Shown: positions 43,358-52,202 of the stretch, piece by piece
Position numbering within the stretch: the stretch's first letter is position 1
Layout: every line of letters begins with the position of its first letter
From: Bacteroidales bacterium
GTDB lineage: Bacteria > Bacteroidota > Bacteroidia > Bacteroidales > Bacteroidaceae
NCBI GenBank assembly: GCA_012729225.1
Contig: JAAYDO010000179.1
Location: forward strand, 1-54,738
Reading direction: 5' to 3'
DNA length: 54,738 nucleotides
Notes under the pieces: model-generated
The model's input: only the letters and a program-made list of their open reading frames with translations
Database searches by the model: none
Told to the model about the DNA's origin: nothing
Program-made: the position numbers and the translations under genes

Positions 43358-46342
43358 ATGTCTTATTCTTATAAATACCCTCACTTGAGGGAAACGAAAT
43401 TTGTGGATTTGATGCAGAAACGTGTGTTCAATGTGTTGATCATTGCAAATCCCTATGATGCATTCATGCTTGAAGATGATGGACGTGTGGATGAGAAAAT
43501 CTTTGACGAATATGCCAAATTGGGTTTACGCTATCCCCCTCGTTTCTTTCGCACAGCATCCCAAGAGGGTGCTGCCCGCCTGATAGAGATCAACTCTTTT
43601 GATTTGATCATCTGTATGCCAGGAACAGATAATAATGATGTGTTTGACATAGCCCGTGGCATCAAGAAAGAGTTCCCAACCATTCCAATTGTGGTTCTTA
43701 CCCCATTCTCCCATGGCATCACACGTCGAATGGAAAATGAGGATCTCAGTGCCTTTGAATATGTGTTCTGTTGGTTGGGCAACACAGAACTCTTGCTCTC
43801 CATCATCAAACTGATAGAAGACAAGATGAATCTTGTCAATGACCTGGCAGCAGGTGTGCAGATGATATTGGTGGTGGAGGACAGCATCCGTTTCTACTCC
43901 TCCTTGCTTCCCAATCTCTATCGCTTCGTGTTACAGCAAAGTCTGGAATTTGCCTCGGAAGCCTTGAATTCACAGTTAGAGATGCTTAGGATGCGTGGCC
44001 GTTCCAAGATTGTGCTTGCACGCTCATACGAGGAGGCGTGGGCACTCTATTCCCAGTTTAGTGAGAACATGTTGGGCGTGATCAGCGATTGTCGTTTCCC
44101 GATGCTTGCTGATAGCAAGGAGAAGGATGAGTTGGCAGGCTTCAAACTGCTCAGTGCCATCCGTGAAGTGGACGAATATGTGCCCTTGGTGCTGGACTCC
44201 AGCGAGGTGGACAAGAAGCCCTATGCCGATCAGTGCCGTGCTGCTTTTATTGACAAAAATTCCAAGAAGATCAATCGAGACCTCAAAGATGTATTGACCA
44301 AGCATTTTGGCTTTGGAGATTTCATCTTCCGCGATCCAAGCACCATGCAAGAGGTGGCTCGTGTGCGCAATCTGAAGGAGTTGCAGGATAACATATTCTC
44401 CATTCCAGCCGATTCTTTGAGTTATCACTTGCGTCACAACAATGTGTCTCGTTGGCTTTCCTCCCGTGCCCTCTTTCCTGTGGCAGAGTTCCTGAAGAAG
44501 ATCACTTGGAAGGTGGAGAATGATGTGAATGCTCATCGCCAGTATATCTTCGATGCGATTGTCAGTTACCGAAAGATGAAAAACCGAGGTGTGGTTGCTG
44601 TCTTCCATCGTGACCGCTTTGACAGTTATAGCCAGTTTGCTCGTATTGGCGAGGGTTCGTTGGGCGGAAAGGGAAGAGGTCTTGCTTTTCTCGATCATAT
44701 CATCAAACGGCGCACAGATTTGAATGAGTATGAGAATGCCACAGTGCAGATACCAAAGACGGTGGTGCTGTGTACAGACATCTTCGATGAATTTATGGAG
44801 ACGAATGGGCTCTATGAAGTGGCATTGTCTGATATTTCTGATGAGGAAATCCTGGCACACTTTCTCCACGGGCGTTTGCCAGAGAATCTGGCGGATGATC
44901 TCATGTCGTTTATGGATGTGGTGAATGGACCTGTGGCCATCCGTTCCTCCTCTCTTTTGGAAGACAGCCACTACCAGCCCTTTGCCGGAATCTATTCCAC
45001 CTATATGATTCCTCGTGCCAGTGACAAGTATGTGCGCCTTGAGATGCTGTCTAATGCGATTAAGAGTGTTTATGCAAGCGTCTTCTACCGTGCATCCAAA
45101 GATTACATGGTGGCCACTTCCAATGTCATTGACCAGGAGAAGATGGCAGTCATCTTGCAGGAGGTCGTGGGGCAGAAATACCCCAGTGGCTTCTATCCAA
45201 CCATTTCTGGTGTAGGGCGCAGCATCAACTACTATCCTATTGGAGATGAAACGGCAGAAGAAGGTGTTGTGGAGTTGGCTCTTGGACTGGGCAAGTATAT
45301 AGTGGATGGAGGCCTTTGCTTGCGGGTGTGCCCTTATCATCCCACCAAGGTCTTGCAGACCAGCGAGATGGAGATAGCCCTGCGGGAAACCCAGACAAAG
45401 TTCTATGCGCTTGAGGTGGATGAGAGTGCCACAGGAGAAAGAGACGGGATGTTTAGCGGGTTGCAGTTTCAGGTGAATGATGCTTTCAACCTGAAGACGG
45501 TGACAGTTCGCGACGCCGACCATGATGGCTCGTTGAAGTGGATTGTCTCTACTTTTGATCCTTGTGACCAGCGTATATACGATGGCTACTATGAAGGGAA
45601 AAACCGTAAGATCATCTCCTTCTCGGGTGTCTTGAATCATGATGTGTTCCCTCTGCCAGAACTGTTGCAGAAGGTACTCCATTATGCTCAGAAAGAGATG
45701 GCTCGTCCTGTGGAAATAGAGTTTGCCGCCAACCTTCATGAGGGCCGTTCGGGCGACTTCTATCTCTTGCAGATACGTCCGATGGTTGATAATCAGATGC
45801 AGTTGGATGAAGACCTCACGCTCATCTCTGATGATGCCAGTCTCCTTCGAAGCCATCATGCCATAGGTCATGGTGTCATCAACGATGTGTTTGATGTTGT
45901 TTATGTGAAGACAGAGAACTTCAATGCCTACAACAATCCAGTGGTGGCAGAAGAAGTGGAGCGCATCAATCGTGGTTTCTTGCAGAGAGGCGAGAACTAT
46001 GTGTTGGTGGGGCCTGGTCGTTGGGGCTCAAGCGATGCCTGGCTGGGCATTCCTGTCAGGTGGCCTCACATCTCTGGTGCGAAGGTCATTGTCGAGGCAG
46101 GTCTCTCCGATTTTCATGTAGATCCCAGTCAAGGCACTCATTTCTTCCAGAACCTCACGAGCATGGGTGTTGGTTACTTCACCATCAATGATTTTGAGGG
46201 AGATGGCATTTATCGTCAAGATGTGCTCAATGCGATGCCGGCAGTGGAAGAGACTGAGCATGTGCGACATGTCCGCTTCGACAAGCCGATTGTCATTAAG
46301 ATTGATGGCATGAAGAAAGAAGGTATTGTGATGATGTCTTGA
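43358..46342 (+). CDS. Receiver-receiver-PEP/pyruvate-binding (PPDK N-terminal) protein
   Basis: A 994-residue soluble protein. Residues about 20-145 look like a receiver domain (VFNVLIIANPYDAF; FDLIICMPGTDNND; IPIVVLTPFS), and about 160-310 like a second (MILVVEDSIRFYSS; MLGVISDCRFPML; VPLVLDSSE). Residues about 430-810 are the ATP-grasp PEP/pyruvate-binding domain of PPDK and PEP synthase, with GSLGGKGRGLAFL (about 434), GPVAIRSSSLLEDS (about 524) and FYLLQIRPM (about 803). The swivelling phosphohistidine domain and the PEP-binding barrel are absent. A unique C-terminal part contains VLVGPGRWGSSDAWLGIPV. The start is placed at the ATG after the -7 element; an upstream TTG overlaps that element. 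It probably senses a signal and binds or transfers phosphate; substrate unknown. Confidence 0.82.
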   Translation: MSYSYKYPHLRETKFVDLMQKRVFNVLIIANPYDAFMLEDDGRVDEKIFDEYAKLGLRYPPRFFRTASQEGAARLIEINSFDLIICMPGTDNNDVFDIARGIKKEFPTIPIVVLTPFSHGITRRMENEDLSAFEYVFCWLGNTELLLSIIKLIEDKMNLVNDLAAGVQMILVVEDSIRFYSSLLPNLYRFVLQQSLEFASEALNSQLEMLRMRGRSKIVLARSYEEAWALYSQFSENMLGVISDCRFPMLADSKEKDELAGFKLLSAIREVDEYVPLVLDSSEVDKKPYADQCRAAFIDKNSKKINRDLKDVLTKHFGFGDFIFRDPSTMQEVARVRNLKELQDNIFSIPADSLSYHLRHNNVSRWLSSRALFPVAEFLKKITWKVENDVNAHRQYIFDAIVSYRKMKNRGVVAVFHRDRFDSYSQFARIGEGSLGGKGRGLAFLDHIIKRRTDLNEYENATVQIPKTVVLCTDIFDEFMETNGLYEVALSDISDEEILAHFLHGRLPENLADDLMSFMDVVNGPVAIRSSSLLEDSHYQPFAGIYSTYMIPRASDKYVRLEMLSNAIKSVYASVFYRASKDYMVATSNVIDQEKMAVILQEVVGQKYPSGFYPTISGVGRSINYYPIGDETAEEGVVELALGLGKYIVDGGLCLRVCPYHPTKVLQTSEMEIALRETQTKFYALEVDESATGERDGMFSGLQFQVNDAFNLKTVTVRDADHDGSLKWIVSTFDPCDQRIYDGYYEGKNRKIISFSGVLNHDVFPLPELLQKVLHYAQKEMARPVEIEFAANLHEGRSGDFYLLQIRPMVDNQMQLDEDLTLISDDASLLRSHHAIGHGVINDVFDVVYVKTENFNAYNNPVVAEEVERINRGFLQRGENYVLVGPGRWGSSDAWLGIPVRWPHISGAKVIVEAGLSDFHVDPSQGTHFFQNLTSMGVGYFTINDFEGDGIYRQDVLNAMPAVEETEHVRHVRFDKPIVIKIDGMKKEGIVMMS

Positions 46343-46850
46343 TGGATGAATTGCCTGTCATCAATGGATGCGTGGCGATGCCTGTCCATGTCCTGATGCA
46401 GATTGTCTTTGGAAAGAGAAGAGAATCTCCATGCGGACAGGGACAAAGTTGTAGGCTTTTCCTGCCATTTGACACCTCCTGCGATTGAAGCATTCTTCAT
46501 TTTCCAACGAACAATGGTGCAAGTGCCAACACACCATTGTTCAATGACCATCGAACAATGGTTCAATCGCCAATGAACAATGGTGCGATGCCCCATGAAC
46601 CATGCGTGCGTTTTTGACCTCACAAGCATGGAGCGTTAGCATCAACACAAATGATTGAGAATAAAGAAGATGTGACATTCTTTTATGACAGGGGCAACAC
46701 CTCCTGCTGTTGCAGAAGAACTGTCTGGCGGCAAATGCTGTCGGAATCGCTTTGCCCCGCTTCCTCTACACCCAGATTCCCGTTGAAATCCCATTGAGTT
46801 TGGCTGAAAATAGAAGGGAAAGAAAGATGGTCAAAGGAAGAATGTTTTCT
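46343..46850. other. Intergenic region between convergent genes, with the second 22-bp repeat
   Basis: No gene is supported. It contains the repeat array at 46505-46614. A 91-codon frame from 46710 runs antisense into the ABC transporter gene and has no gene-like features. No clear rho-independent terminator was found for either flanking gene. Confidence 0.45.
46505..46614. repeat. Intergenic 22-bp tandem repeat (copy B)
   Basis: Five consecutive 22-bp units (starting 46505, 46527, 46549, 46571, 46593) share the framework CAAYGAACAATGGTKCRATG with copy A at 24946-25057. The second unit is partly inverted, so CACCATTGTTC (46532-46542) pairs with GAACAATGGTG (46509-46519), or as CCATTGTTC with GAACAATGG (46553-46561). 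It lies between two convergent genes. Confidence 0.82.
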
Positions 46851-48509
46851 TTAATGGCGAACCATCTTGACGACATTGCTGGTGAAGTCCACTACTGCCA
46901 TGCGATGAGTGACGAAGATGACAGTGCTCTTCTGGAAACGTTGCTGAAGATTCTTCAGCAGTTCCTTTTCTGTTTCCGCATCTAATGCCGAGGTGGCTTC
47001 GTCAAGCAACAGAATCTTGCATGGATGGAGAATGGCTCGTGCAATGGCAATGCGTTGGGCTTGCCCTTCCGAAAGCCCTCCTCCTTGCTCCGAACACCGT
47101 GTTTCAAGTCCGTCAGGCAGCGTCAGTACAAAGTCTGCCAAGGCAATATGGAGTGCTTCTTCCATGTCTTCTGTTGTGGCGTCGGGGTTGCCCATGAGTA
47201 GATTCTCGCGGATGGTGCCAGAAAAGAGTGTGTTGCCTTGCGGGATGTATGAGAAATTGCCACGCAGGGCAGGAGACAGTGGCAGTGCCTGTTGGGTTTC
47301 GGTATATGCCTCGGCAGTTCCTTCAGTAGGGCTGATCAGGGCGAGGATGAGCCGGATGAGCGTGGTCTTGCCTGCGCCGGTCTCTCCCAGGATGGCTGTG
47401 AAACTGCCTGGGCTGAAATCGTGTGAGAAATGCTGGATGATGGCTCTTCCTTCCTCTGAATAGGAATATGATACATCGTTGAATCTGATGCCTGCGCCTC
47501 CCTCCAGTTCGACAGGTTCACTGTCTTCTTCAAGCGGCAACTCCTCCAGTTCCATGAGGCGTTCGCAAGAAGTTGTGCTATTGATGAAGATGGGTAGAAG
47601 CTTTGCCACATCGAGCATCGGCCGCTGGATGCGATTGATGAGTTGTGTGAATGCCATGAGCACACCCATTGTGATCAGTCCAGCATGAAGTTGGAAGAGT
47701 CCCCACACCAATGCTGTCAAGAATGCTCCCAAGAAGCCTATGTTGATGAGTGTGCTTGAGAAGATGTGGAACTTGGTGCGGCTCTTGATCTGATGACGCA
47801 AGAGGCTTTGGCGCAGTTCCAGTTTCTCTATCATCGTGTTTTCTCGTCCCAGCACCTTGATGACCATCTTGTGCTGTATGCTTTCCTGGATGATGGCTTG
47901 AATGGCGGAGTTGCTGTCTTTGATGGCACGCACGATGCGTCTCATCTTTCTGAAGTAGATGCGTGAGAGAATGATGAAGACAGGGGAGGTGGTCACCACA
48001 ATGAGAGCCAAGGTGCTGTCCATGAGGTAGAGGTAGGTGAACGAGGCAATGAACTGTGTGAGGGTGACAACGGCAGTGGGAAGCACATCGGTCATTAATT
48101 GTACGATGTCGCCCACATCGCCAAACAATCGGTTGATGACATCTCCGCTATGGTATTTCTCTATGCCTCTCCATTTTCCCTTGATGAGTTGCCTGAAAAA
48201 GAACTGTTGCATCTGGTTTTGGGTCTTGACGCCCAACACTGCGCTGATCCAGGTGGATGATATGTGCATGAATACCTCCAGCGCAAACACGGTAGCCAGC
48301 AATACGGCTGTCCAGATGATGCTTCCTTCTTTGGCATGAGTGGCAATATCTGTGAGGGAACGGATGGTGTCCACTCCCAATAGCCCTAAGCCTACCACCG
48401 ATAAGCCAATGAACATGTTCAGAAAAGCCTGCAGGCGACAGCTTTTGTGGTGTCGCCAGAGCCATGCTGCAATCTGTCTTATGCTGTATTGCGTCTTGTT
48501 GAACTTCAT
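46851..48509 (-). CDS. ABC exporter half-transporter (membrane domain fused to ATPase)
   Basis: A 552-residue protein from the ATG at 48509. A TTG at 48569 would add 20 basic residues and overlap the nadK stop; it is less likely. Six transmembrane segments occupy about 20-300. The ATPase domain has Walker A GETGAGKT, Q-loop YIPQGNTLF, signature LSEGQAQRIAIARA, Walker B ILLLDEATSALD and switch VTHR. All catalytic motifs are intact, so it should be active as a homodimer or with a partner. This is the lipid, peptide or drug exporter class; substrate not predictable. It follows nadK on the same strand after 56 nt. Confidence 0.9.
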   Translation of the reverse strand: MKFNKTQYSIRQIAAWLWRHHKSCRLQAFLNMFIGLSVVGLGLLGVDTIRSLTDIATHAKEGSIIWTAVLLATVFALEVFMHISSTWISAVLGVKTQNQMQQFFFRQLIKGKWRGIEKYHSGDVINRLFGDVGDIVQLMTDVLPTAVVTLTQFIASFTYLYLMDSTLALIVVTTSPVFIILSRIYFRKMRRIVRAIKDSNSAIQAIIQESIQHKMVIKVLGRENTMIEKLELRQSLLRHQIKSRTKFHIFSSTLINIGFLGAFLTALVWGLFQLHAGLITMGVLMAFTQLINRIQRPMLDVAKLLPIFINSTTSCERLMELEELPLEEDSEPVELEGGAGIRFNDVSYSYSEEGRAIIQHFSHDFSPGSFTAILGETGAGKTTLIRLILALISPTEGTAEAYTETQQALPLSPALRGNFSYIPQGNTLFSGTIRENLLMGNPDATTEDMEEALHIALADFVLTLPDGLETRCSEQGGGLSEGQAQRIAIARAILHPCKILLLDEATSALDAETEKELLKNLQQRFQKSTVIFVTHRMAVVDFTSNVVKMVRH

Positions 48510-48565
48510 CTGCTTCAACTTCAGTCCTGTTCTTGATCTGTTTTTGATTCTTCCTTGGGGCAGGC

Positions 48566-49450
48566 TCAACCTCTGCTGTCAGTTCCCCACATCATCTTCT
48601 TCCGCAAGGTGGAGAAGAAGTTTTGACCTCGATGGGTGACCACCTTGATGCTGTAAGGTGCTTTTCTGATGCGCAAGTGGATGTTGTCTGGGTAGCTTTG
48701 GCTTCGTCCGTCCAATGAAATGAGGAAACTGTTGCTACGGCTCTCCACGCGCAAACAGATTTCGCTGTTGTCGCACAGCACGATGGGGCGCATGTTCAGG
48801 CTGTGAGGTGCAACAGGCGTTAAGCAGATGGTGTCGCTCTGGGTAACGATGATAGGACCGCCCACACTGAGCGAGTAGGCTGTGCTGCCTGTTGGGGTGC
48901 TCAAGATGAGTCCGTCTGCCTGATAGGTGGTCAGATATTCATCATTGATGTCGGTGTGGATGGAAATCATGGATGAGATGTCATGTTTCAAGATGGCAAT
49001 CTCATTCAGTGCATGAGGCTCTCCTTTCAGTTCCATCTCGTCGCAGGAGAGGTTCAGCACGCTATGCGCTTCCGTGTTGAAGTTTCCATCATAAATATCT
49101 GCAATCGTTTCTTCAATATGGTCGGGTGAGAAGCTTGCCAGAAACCCTAATCGGCCAGTGTTGATGCCGATGATGGGAATCTCCTTGTCTGCAACACGGC
49201 TTGCCACATCAAGGAAAGTGCCATCACCGCCCATACACACCACATAGTCTGCCGCAAACTGATTGTCCTTGATGAGTTCGCATTCGGGCACTTGAATCTT
49301 CAAACAGTCTCTCATAAAGAGATAGAAGGGCTCGGATATGGCGAGTTCTGCTTTGCGTTCGGTTGCTATAGCAAGGAATTTCTGCACAGCGGCACTCTTG
49401 CGCTCCTGACGCACATTGCCAAACAGAGCAAACTTCAGCCTTTTAGTCAT
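48566..49450 (-). CDS. nadK: NAD kinase
   Basis: A 294-residue cytosolic kinase that makes NADP from NAD and ATP. The GGDG motif is at 74-77 with catalytic D76 (CMGGDGTFLDVA). LNEIAILK supplies the conserved Asn-Glu, and LILSTPTGSTAYSLSVGGPI is the NAD-binding loop. Normal family length. Divergent from exbB, with which it shares a compact promoter region. Confidence 0.97.
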   Translation of the reverse strand: MTKRLKFALFGNVRQERKSAAVQKFLAIATERKAELAISEPFYLFMRDCLKIQVPECELIKDNQFAADYVVCMGGDGTFLDVASRVADKEIPIIGINTGRLGFLASFSPDHIEETIADIYDGNFNTEAHSVLNLSCDEMELKGEPHALNEIAILKHDISSMISIHTDINDEYLTTYQADGLILSTPTGSTAYSLSVGGPIIVTQSDTICLTPVAPHSLNMRPIVLCDNSEICLRVESRSNSFLISLDGRSQSYPDNIHLRIRKAPYSIKVVTHRGQNFFSTLRKKMMWGTDSRG

Positions 49451-49465
49451 ATTTAAGATTATTTA

Positions 49466-49497
49466 TTTGTCTTGTATTACAGAAAACCGTACTTTTG
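49466..49497 (+). promoter_or_regulatory. Promoter of the exbB operon
   Basis: TTTG (49466-49469), a 20-nt spacer and TACTTTTG (49490-49497) match the consensus exactly. The leader to the exbB ATG is about 100 nt. Confidence 0.8.
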
Positions 49498-49512
49498 CAT
49501 TGTAAATATATG

Positions 49513-49520
49513 CAAAGATA
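49513..49520 (-). promoter_or_regulatory. -7 element of the nadK promoter
   Basis: On the minus strand TATCTTTG fits TAnnTTTG. The -33 region is poor. It lies only 15 nt from the facing exbB -7 element, so the two polymerases would compete for the same DNA. Confidence 0.55.
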
Positions 49521-49601
49521 GAGATTTTAATTAAGATATATCTTGCTGTATATAGAAAACATAACTTCTAACTGATAATTTATACCAATTTTTAACTCAT
49601 T

Positions 49602-50228
49602 ATGGAAGAACTCAGTATTCTTGAGCTCGCGGAGAGAGGTGGATGGATCATGATTGTCCTTGCAGTCCTTTCTGTCATAGCAGTGTATATTTTTGTAGAA
49701 CGTTTCATCGCTATCCGCAATGCGGGCAAGGATGATAAACTCTTCATGGATCGTATTCGTGACTACATCAAGAATGACGACATCAAGTCAGCCATCAATT
49801 TCTGCCGTGTCACCAATACTGCCGCGGCTCGCATGATTGAGCGTGGAATCAGCCGTATGGGCAAGCCTGCGACAGAAATCCAGACAGCCATAGAGAATAC
49901 GGGCAATCTGGAGATTGCAACCATGGAAAAGCGTTTGCCTGTGTTGGCAACCATTGCTGGTGGAGCTCCCATGATAGGTTTCCTGGGCACTGTGATTGGT
50001 ATGGTGGAGGCTTTCTGGCAGATGAGCAATGCTGGTGGCAATGTTGATATCAGTGTTCTTTCTGGTGGCATTTACCAGGCAATGATCACGACTGTGGGTG
50101 GATTGATTGTGGGTATTGTCGCTTTGTTCGCCTACAACTATCTTGTGGCAAAAGTGGATAGCGTGGTGAATGAGATTGAAGCGAAGTCGCTCACATTTAT
50201 GGACATTGTTAGCGAAGAAGAGCAGTAG
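49602..50228 (+). CDS. exbB: ExbB/TolQ-family proton channel protein
   Basis: A 208-residue inner-membrane protein of the MotA/TolQ/ExbB family. Three transmembrane helices are visible: about 14-33, 120-145 (IAGGAPMIGFLGTVIGMVEA) and 160-185 (AMITTVGGLIVGIVALFAYN). With ExbD it uses the proton-motive force to drive a TonB-type protein. First of a three-gene set; exbD follows after 3 nt. Confidence 0.93.
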   Translation: MEELSILELAERGGWIMIVLAVLSVIAVYIFVERFIAIRNAGKDDKLFMDRIRDYIKNDDIKSAINFCRVTNTAAARMIERGISRMGKPATEIQTAIENTGNLEIATMEKRLPVLATIAGGAPMIGFLGTVIGMVEAFWQMSNAGGNVDISVLSGGIYQAMITTVGGLIVGIVALFAYNYLVAKVDSVVNEIEAKSLTFMDIVSEEEQ

Positions 50229-50231
50229 CCT

Positions 50232-50669
50232 ATGTTTAAGAGACGTACAAAGGTCACCCCGACATTTAATATGGCGTCCATGACCGACATCATCTTTTTG
50301 CTGCTCATCTTCTTCATGATCACGAGCACAATGGTGTCGCCTAATGCCATCAAGGTATTGCTTCCTCAGGGCAAGAAACAGACGACGGTCAAGGCTGTGG
50401 CAAGAGTGGTTATCGACAAAGACCTCAATCTCTATGCGGCGGCAGGTAGTGAGAAAGAAGAGCCTGTCACCTTGGAGGAACTTCCTGGTGTGCTCAATGC
50501 GCAGCTGACAGACTCCACAGAACTCTTTGTTTCTCTTTATGCCGACGAGGCTGTTCCCTACCGACATATTGTGGAAATCTTAAGTATCGCCAACGAGAAC
50601 CACTTCAAGATGGTTCTTGCCACGCGACCACCATCTCAGCATGAAAGATTACAACAAGAAACAAGATAA
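50232..50669 (+). CDS. exbD: ExbD/TolR-family protein
   Basis: A 145-residue protein with one N-terminal transmembrane helix (about 15-36). It contains D19, the conserved protonatable Asp (NMASMTDIIFLLLIFFMI). The rest is a periplasmic domain ending in IANENHFKMVLATRPP. The C-terminal codons overlap the next gene by 29 nt. Confidence 0.93.
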   Translation: MFKRRTKVTPTFNMASMTDIIFLLLIFFMITSTMVSPNAIKVLLPQGKKQTTVKAVARVVIDKDLNLYAAAGSEKEEPVTLEELPGVLNAQLTDSTELFVSLYADEAVPYRHIVEILSIANENHFKMVLATRPPSQHERLQQETR

Positions 50670-51630
50670 GGTTAAAGCGGCAGTCGCCACCATCTTGGTG
50701 CATGTCGCCATCATACTGCTCCTTGCCTTTTTGACCATTTCAGCGGATCGACCAGACAAGGATCGTGAGGATGGTGTGCCTGTGTTGCTGGGTATGGTGG
50801 AAGATGCAGGAGGTGAAGACCTGGAGGGACTTCCTGCCGAGGCTTCATCAGAATCTGTTCCGGAAGAGGAGATGCAGACATCTCCAGAAATGGAGGAAGT
50901 GCCTGTTGCCCCTCCATCAACTACACCTCAAAAGCCACAACCTGCCACACCTGCAAAGCCTCTCATCACTCAGGACAACGAAAGGTCTATCGCCGCAGAG
51001 AAGGCAAAGCGACAAGCCGAGGAGTCTGCACGCAAGAAGGCTGCCGAGGAGGTGGCCAAGAGAAGGGCGGAGGAGGAAGCGGCACGCAAGAAGGCAGCGG
51101 AGGAGACAGCCAGAAGAAAAGCTGCGGAAGAGGCCGCACGCAAAAAAGCGGAAGAGGAAGCAGCCAAGAAACGTGCGGCAGAAGAAGCTGCTCGCAAGAA
51201 GATGGAGGCTGACCGACAGGCTGCTGCGGCTGCCAACAATCGTGTGGTCGGTGCTTTTGGCAGCGGAAATAAGGGTGGCAGCGGAAACACACAAGGCGAG
51301 GGTGCGCAAGGTTCTCCTACAGGAAACAGTAATACTGGCGAGTCCAGTGGAGTGGGAGGATTAGGCACAGGCACTTCTGCCCGCGTGGCCAATCGTACAG
51401 TTGTCTATTTGGCAAAGCCAGCATATGCTGATCAAAACAGTGAGGGAACAGTGGTTGTGTCTATTCAGGTGAGCGAGTCGGGGTCTGTGGTCAGTGCTCA
51501 GGTGACGAGCAGCACAACGTCGTCTTCCGCATTGAAAAATGCTGCCATCGCTGCCGCTCGACAGTCGAGGTTCTCTCAAGGCGAGAAGACTGAAGGTGGC
51601 TCTATTACTTATCGATTTAAACTCAGATAA
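50641..51630 (+). CDS. TonB-family energy transducer with TolA-like Lys/Ala/Glu-rich linker
   Basis: A 329-residue protein with an N-terminal anchor (about 12-33, VAAVATILVHVAIILLLAF-like). An acidic Pro-rich stretch is followed at about 115-195 by a long Ala/Glu/Lys/Arg-rich coiled-coil-like segment made of AARKKAEEE-type repeats, as in TolA. After a Gly/Ser-rich linker, residues about 250-329 are a TonB C-terminal domain (EGTVVVSIQVSESGSVVSAQ; AAIAAARQSRF). The ATG at 50641 is used; the upstream TTG lies inside exbD. It should link ExbBD to TonB-dependent receptors such as the SusC proteins here. The linker leaves a Tol-Pal-type role open. Confidence 0.88.
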   Translation: MKDYNKKQDKVKAAVATILVHVAIILLLAFLTISADRPDKDREDGVPVLLGMVEDAGGEDLEGLPAEASSESVPEEEMQTSPEMEEVPVAPPSTTPQKPQPATPAKPLITQDNERSIAAEKAKRQAEESARKKAAEEVAKRRAEEEAARKKAAEETARRKAAEEAARKKAEEEAAKKRAAEEAARKKMEADRQAAAAANNRVVGAFGSGNKGGSGNTQGEGAQGSPTGNSNTGESSGVGGLGTGTSARVANRTVVYLAKPAYADQNSEGTVVVSIQVSESGSVVSAQVTSSTTSSSALKNAAIAAARQSRFSQGEKTEGGSITYRFKLR

Positions 51631-51632
51631 CT

Positions 51633-52175
51633 ATGATATATGTATTCTTAGCAACTGGATTTGAAGAGATTGAAGCAATCTCTCCTATTGATGTGTGCCG
51701 TCGTGCAGGCTTGACAGTGAAGACTGTTTCCATCACCAATGAACTGACAGTCAAGGGTGCTCATGGTGTTGGTGTTGAGGCAGATTCTTTATTTGCCGAC
51801 AATGACTATAGCGATGCCGACATGCTTTTCTTGCCAGGTGGATTGCCTGGTTCAACCAATCTTGATGCTCACGAGGGATTGCGTCAGGTGATTCTTGCTC
51901 ATCACAAGGCAGGGAAGGCACTTGCAGCCATCTGCGCCGCTCCTCTTGTATATGGTCATTTGGGCTTGGCAAAGGGAAAGAGGATGACTTGCTATCCTGG
52001 CACTGAGCAAAATCTTGTGGGTGCAGATTACACGGCAGCCCAAGTGGAACAGGATGGGCTGATGTTTACAGGAAATGGACCGGGGGCTGCTTTGGCTTTG
52101 GGCTATCTTTTTGTAGAGCATTTCTGTGGAAAGGAAAAGGCGGACCAACTTCGCCAGGGCATGATGTATAAGTAA
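51633..52175 (+). CDS. DJ-1/PfpI family protein
   Basis: A 180-residue cytosolic protein of the DJ-1/ThiJ subfamily. The nucleophile-elbow cysteine is C101 in LAAICAAPLVYG, and the partner glutamate is E14 in TGFEEIEA. LPGG at 67-70 and GNGPGAALALGY near the end complete the pattern. Roles in the family include deglycase, chaperone and redox protection; the function here is not certain. It starts 2 nt after the tonB-like gene. Confidence 0.9.
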   Translation: MIYVFLATGFEEIEAISPIDVCRRAGLTVKTVSITNELTVKGAHGVGVEADSLFADNDYSDADMLFLPGGLPGSTNLDAHEGLRQVILAHHKAGKALAAICAAPLVYGHLGLAKGKRMTCYPGTEQNLVGADYTAAQVEQDGLMFTGNGPGAALALGYLFVEHFCGKEKADQLRQGMMYK

Positions 52176-52202
52176 TCATTCAGAGAATATTTGAGAAGAA
52201 CC

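Noticed and set aside
44024-45871. Long minus-strand open frame inside the ATP-grasp gene
   Set aside because: It is fully antisense to a gene with clear domains. Its translation has no recognisable motif and no promoter; it results from codon bias on the other strand.
46216-46629. Minus-strand frame through the second 22-bp repeat
   Set aside because: Same reason: it translates repeat DNA and overlaps the 3' end of the ATP-grasp gene in antisense.
50917-51392. Several overlapping frames rich in Leu/Ser/Ala/Cys opposite the tonB-like gene
   Set aside because: They are mirror images of the Ala/Glu/Lys repeat codons in the stalk.
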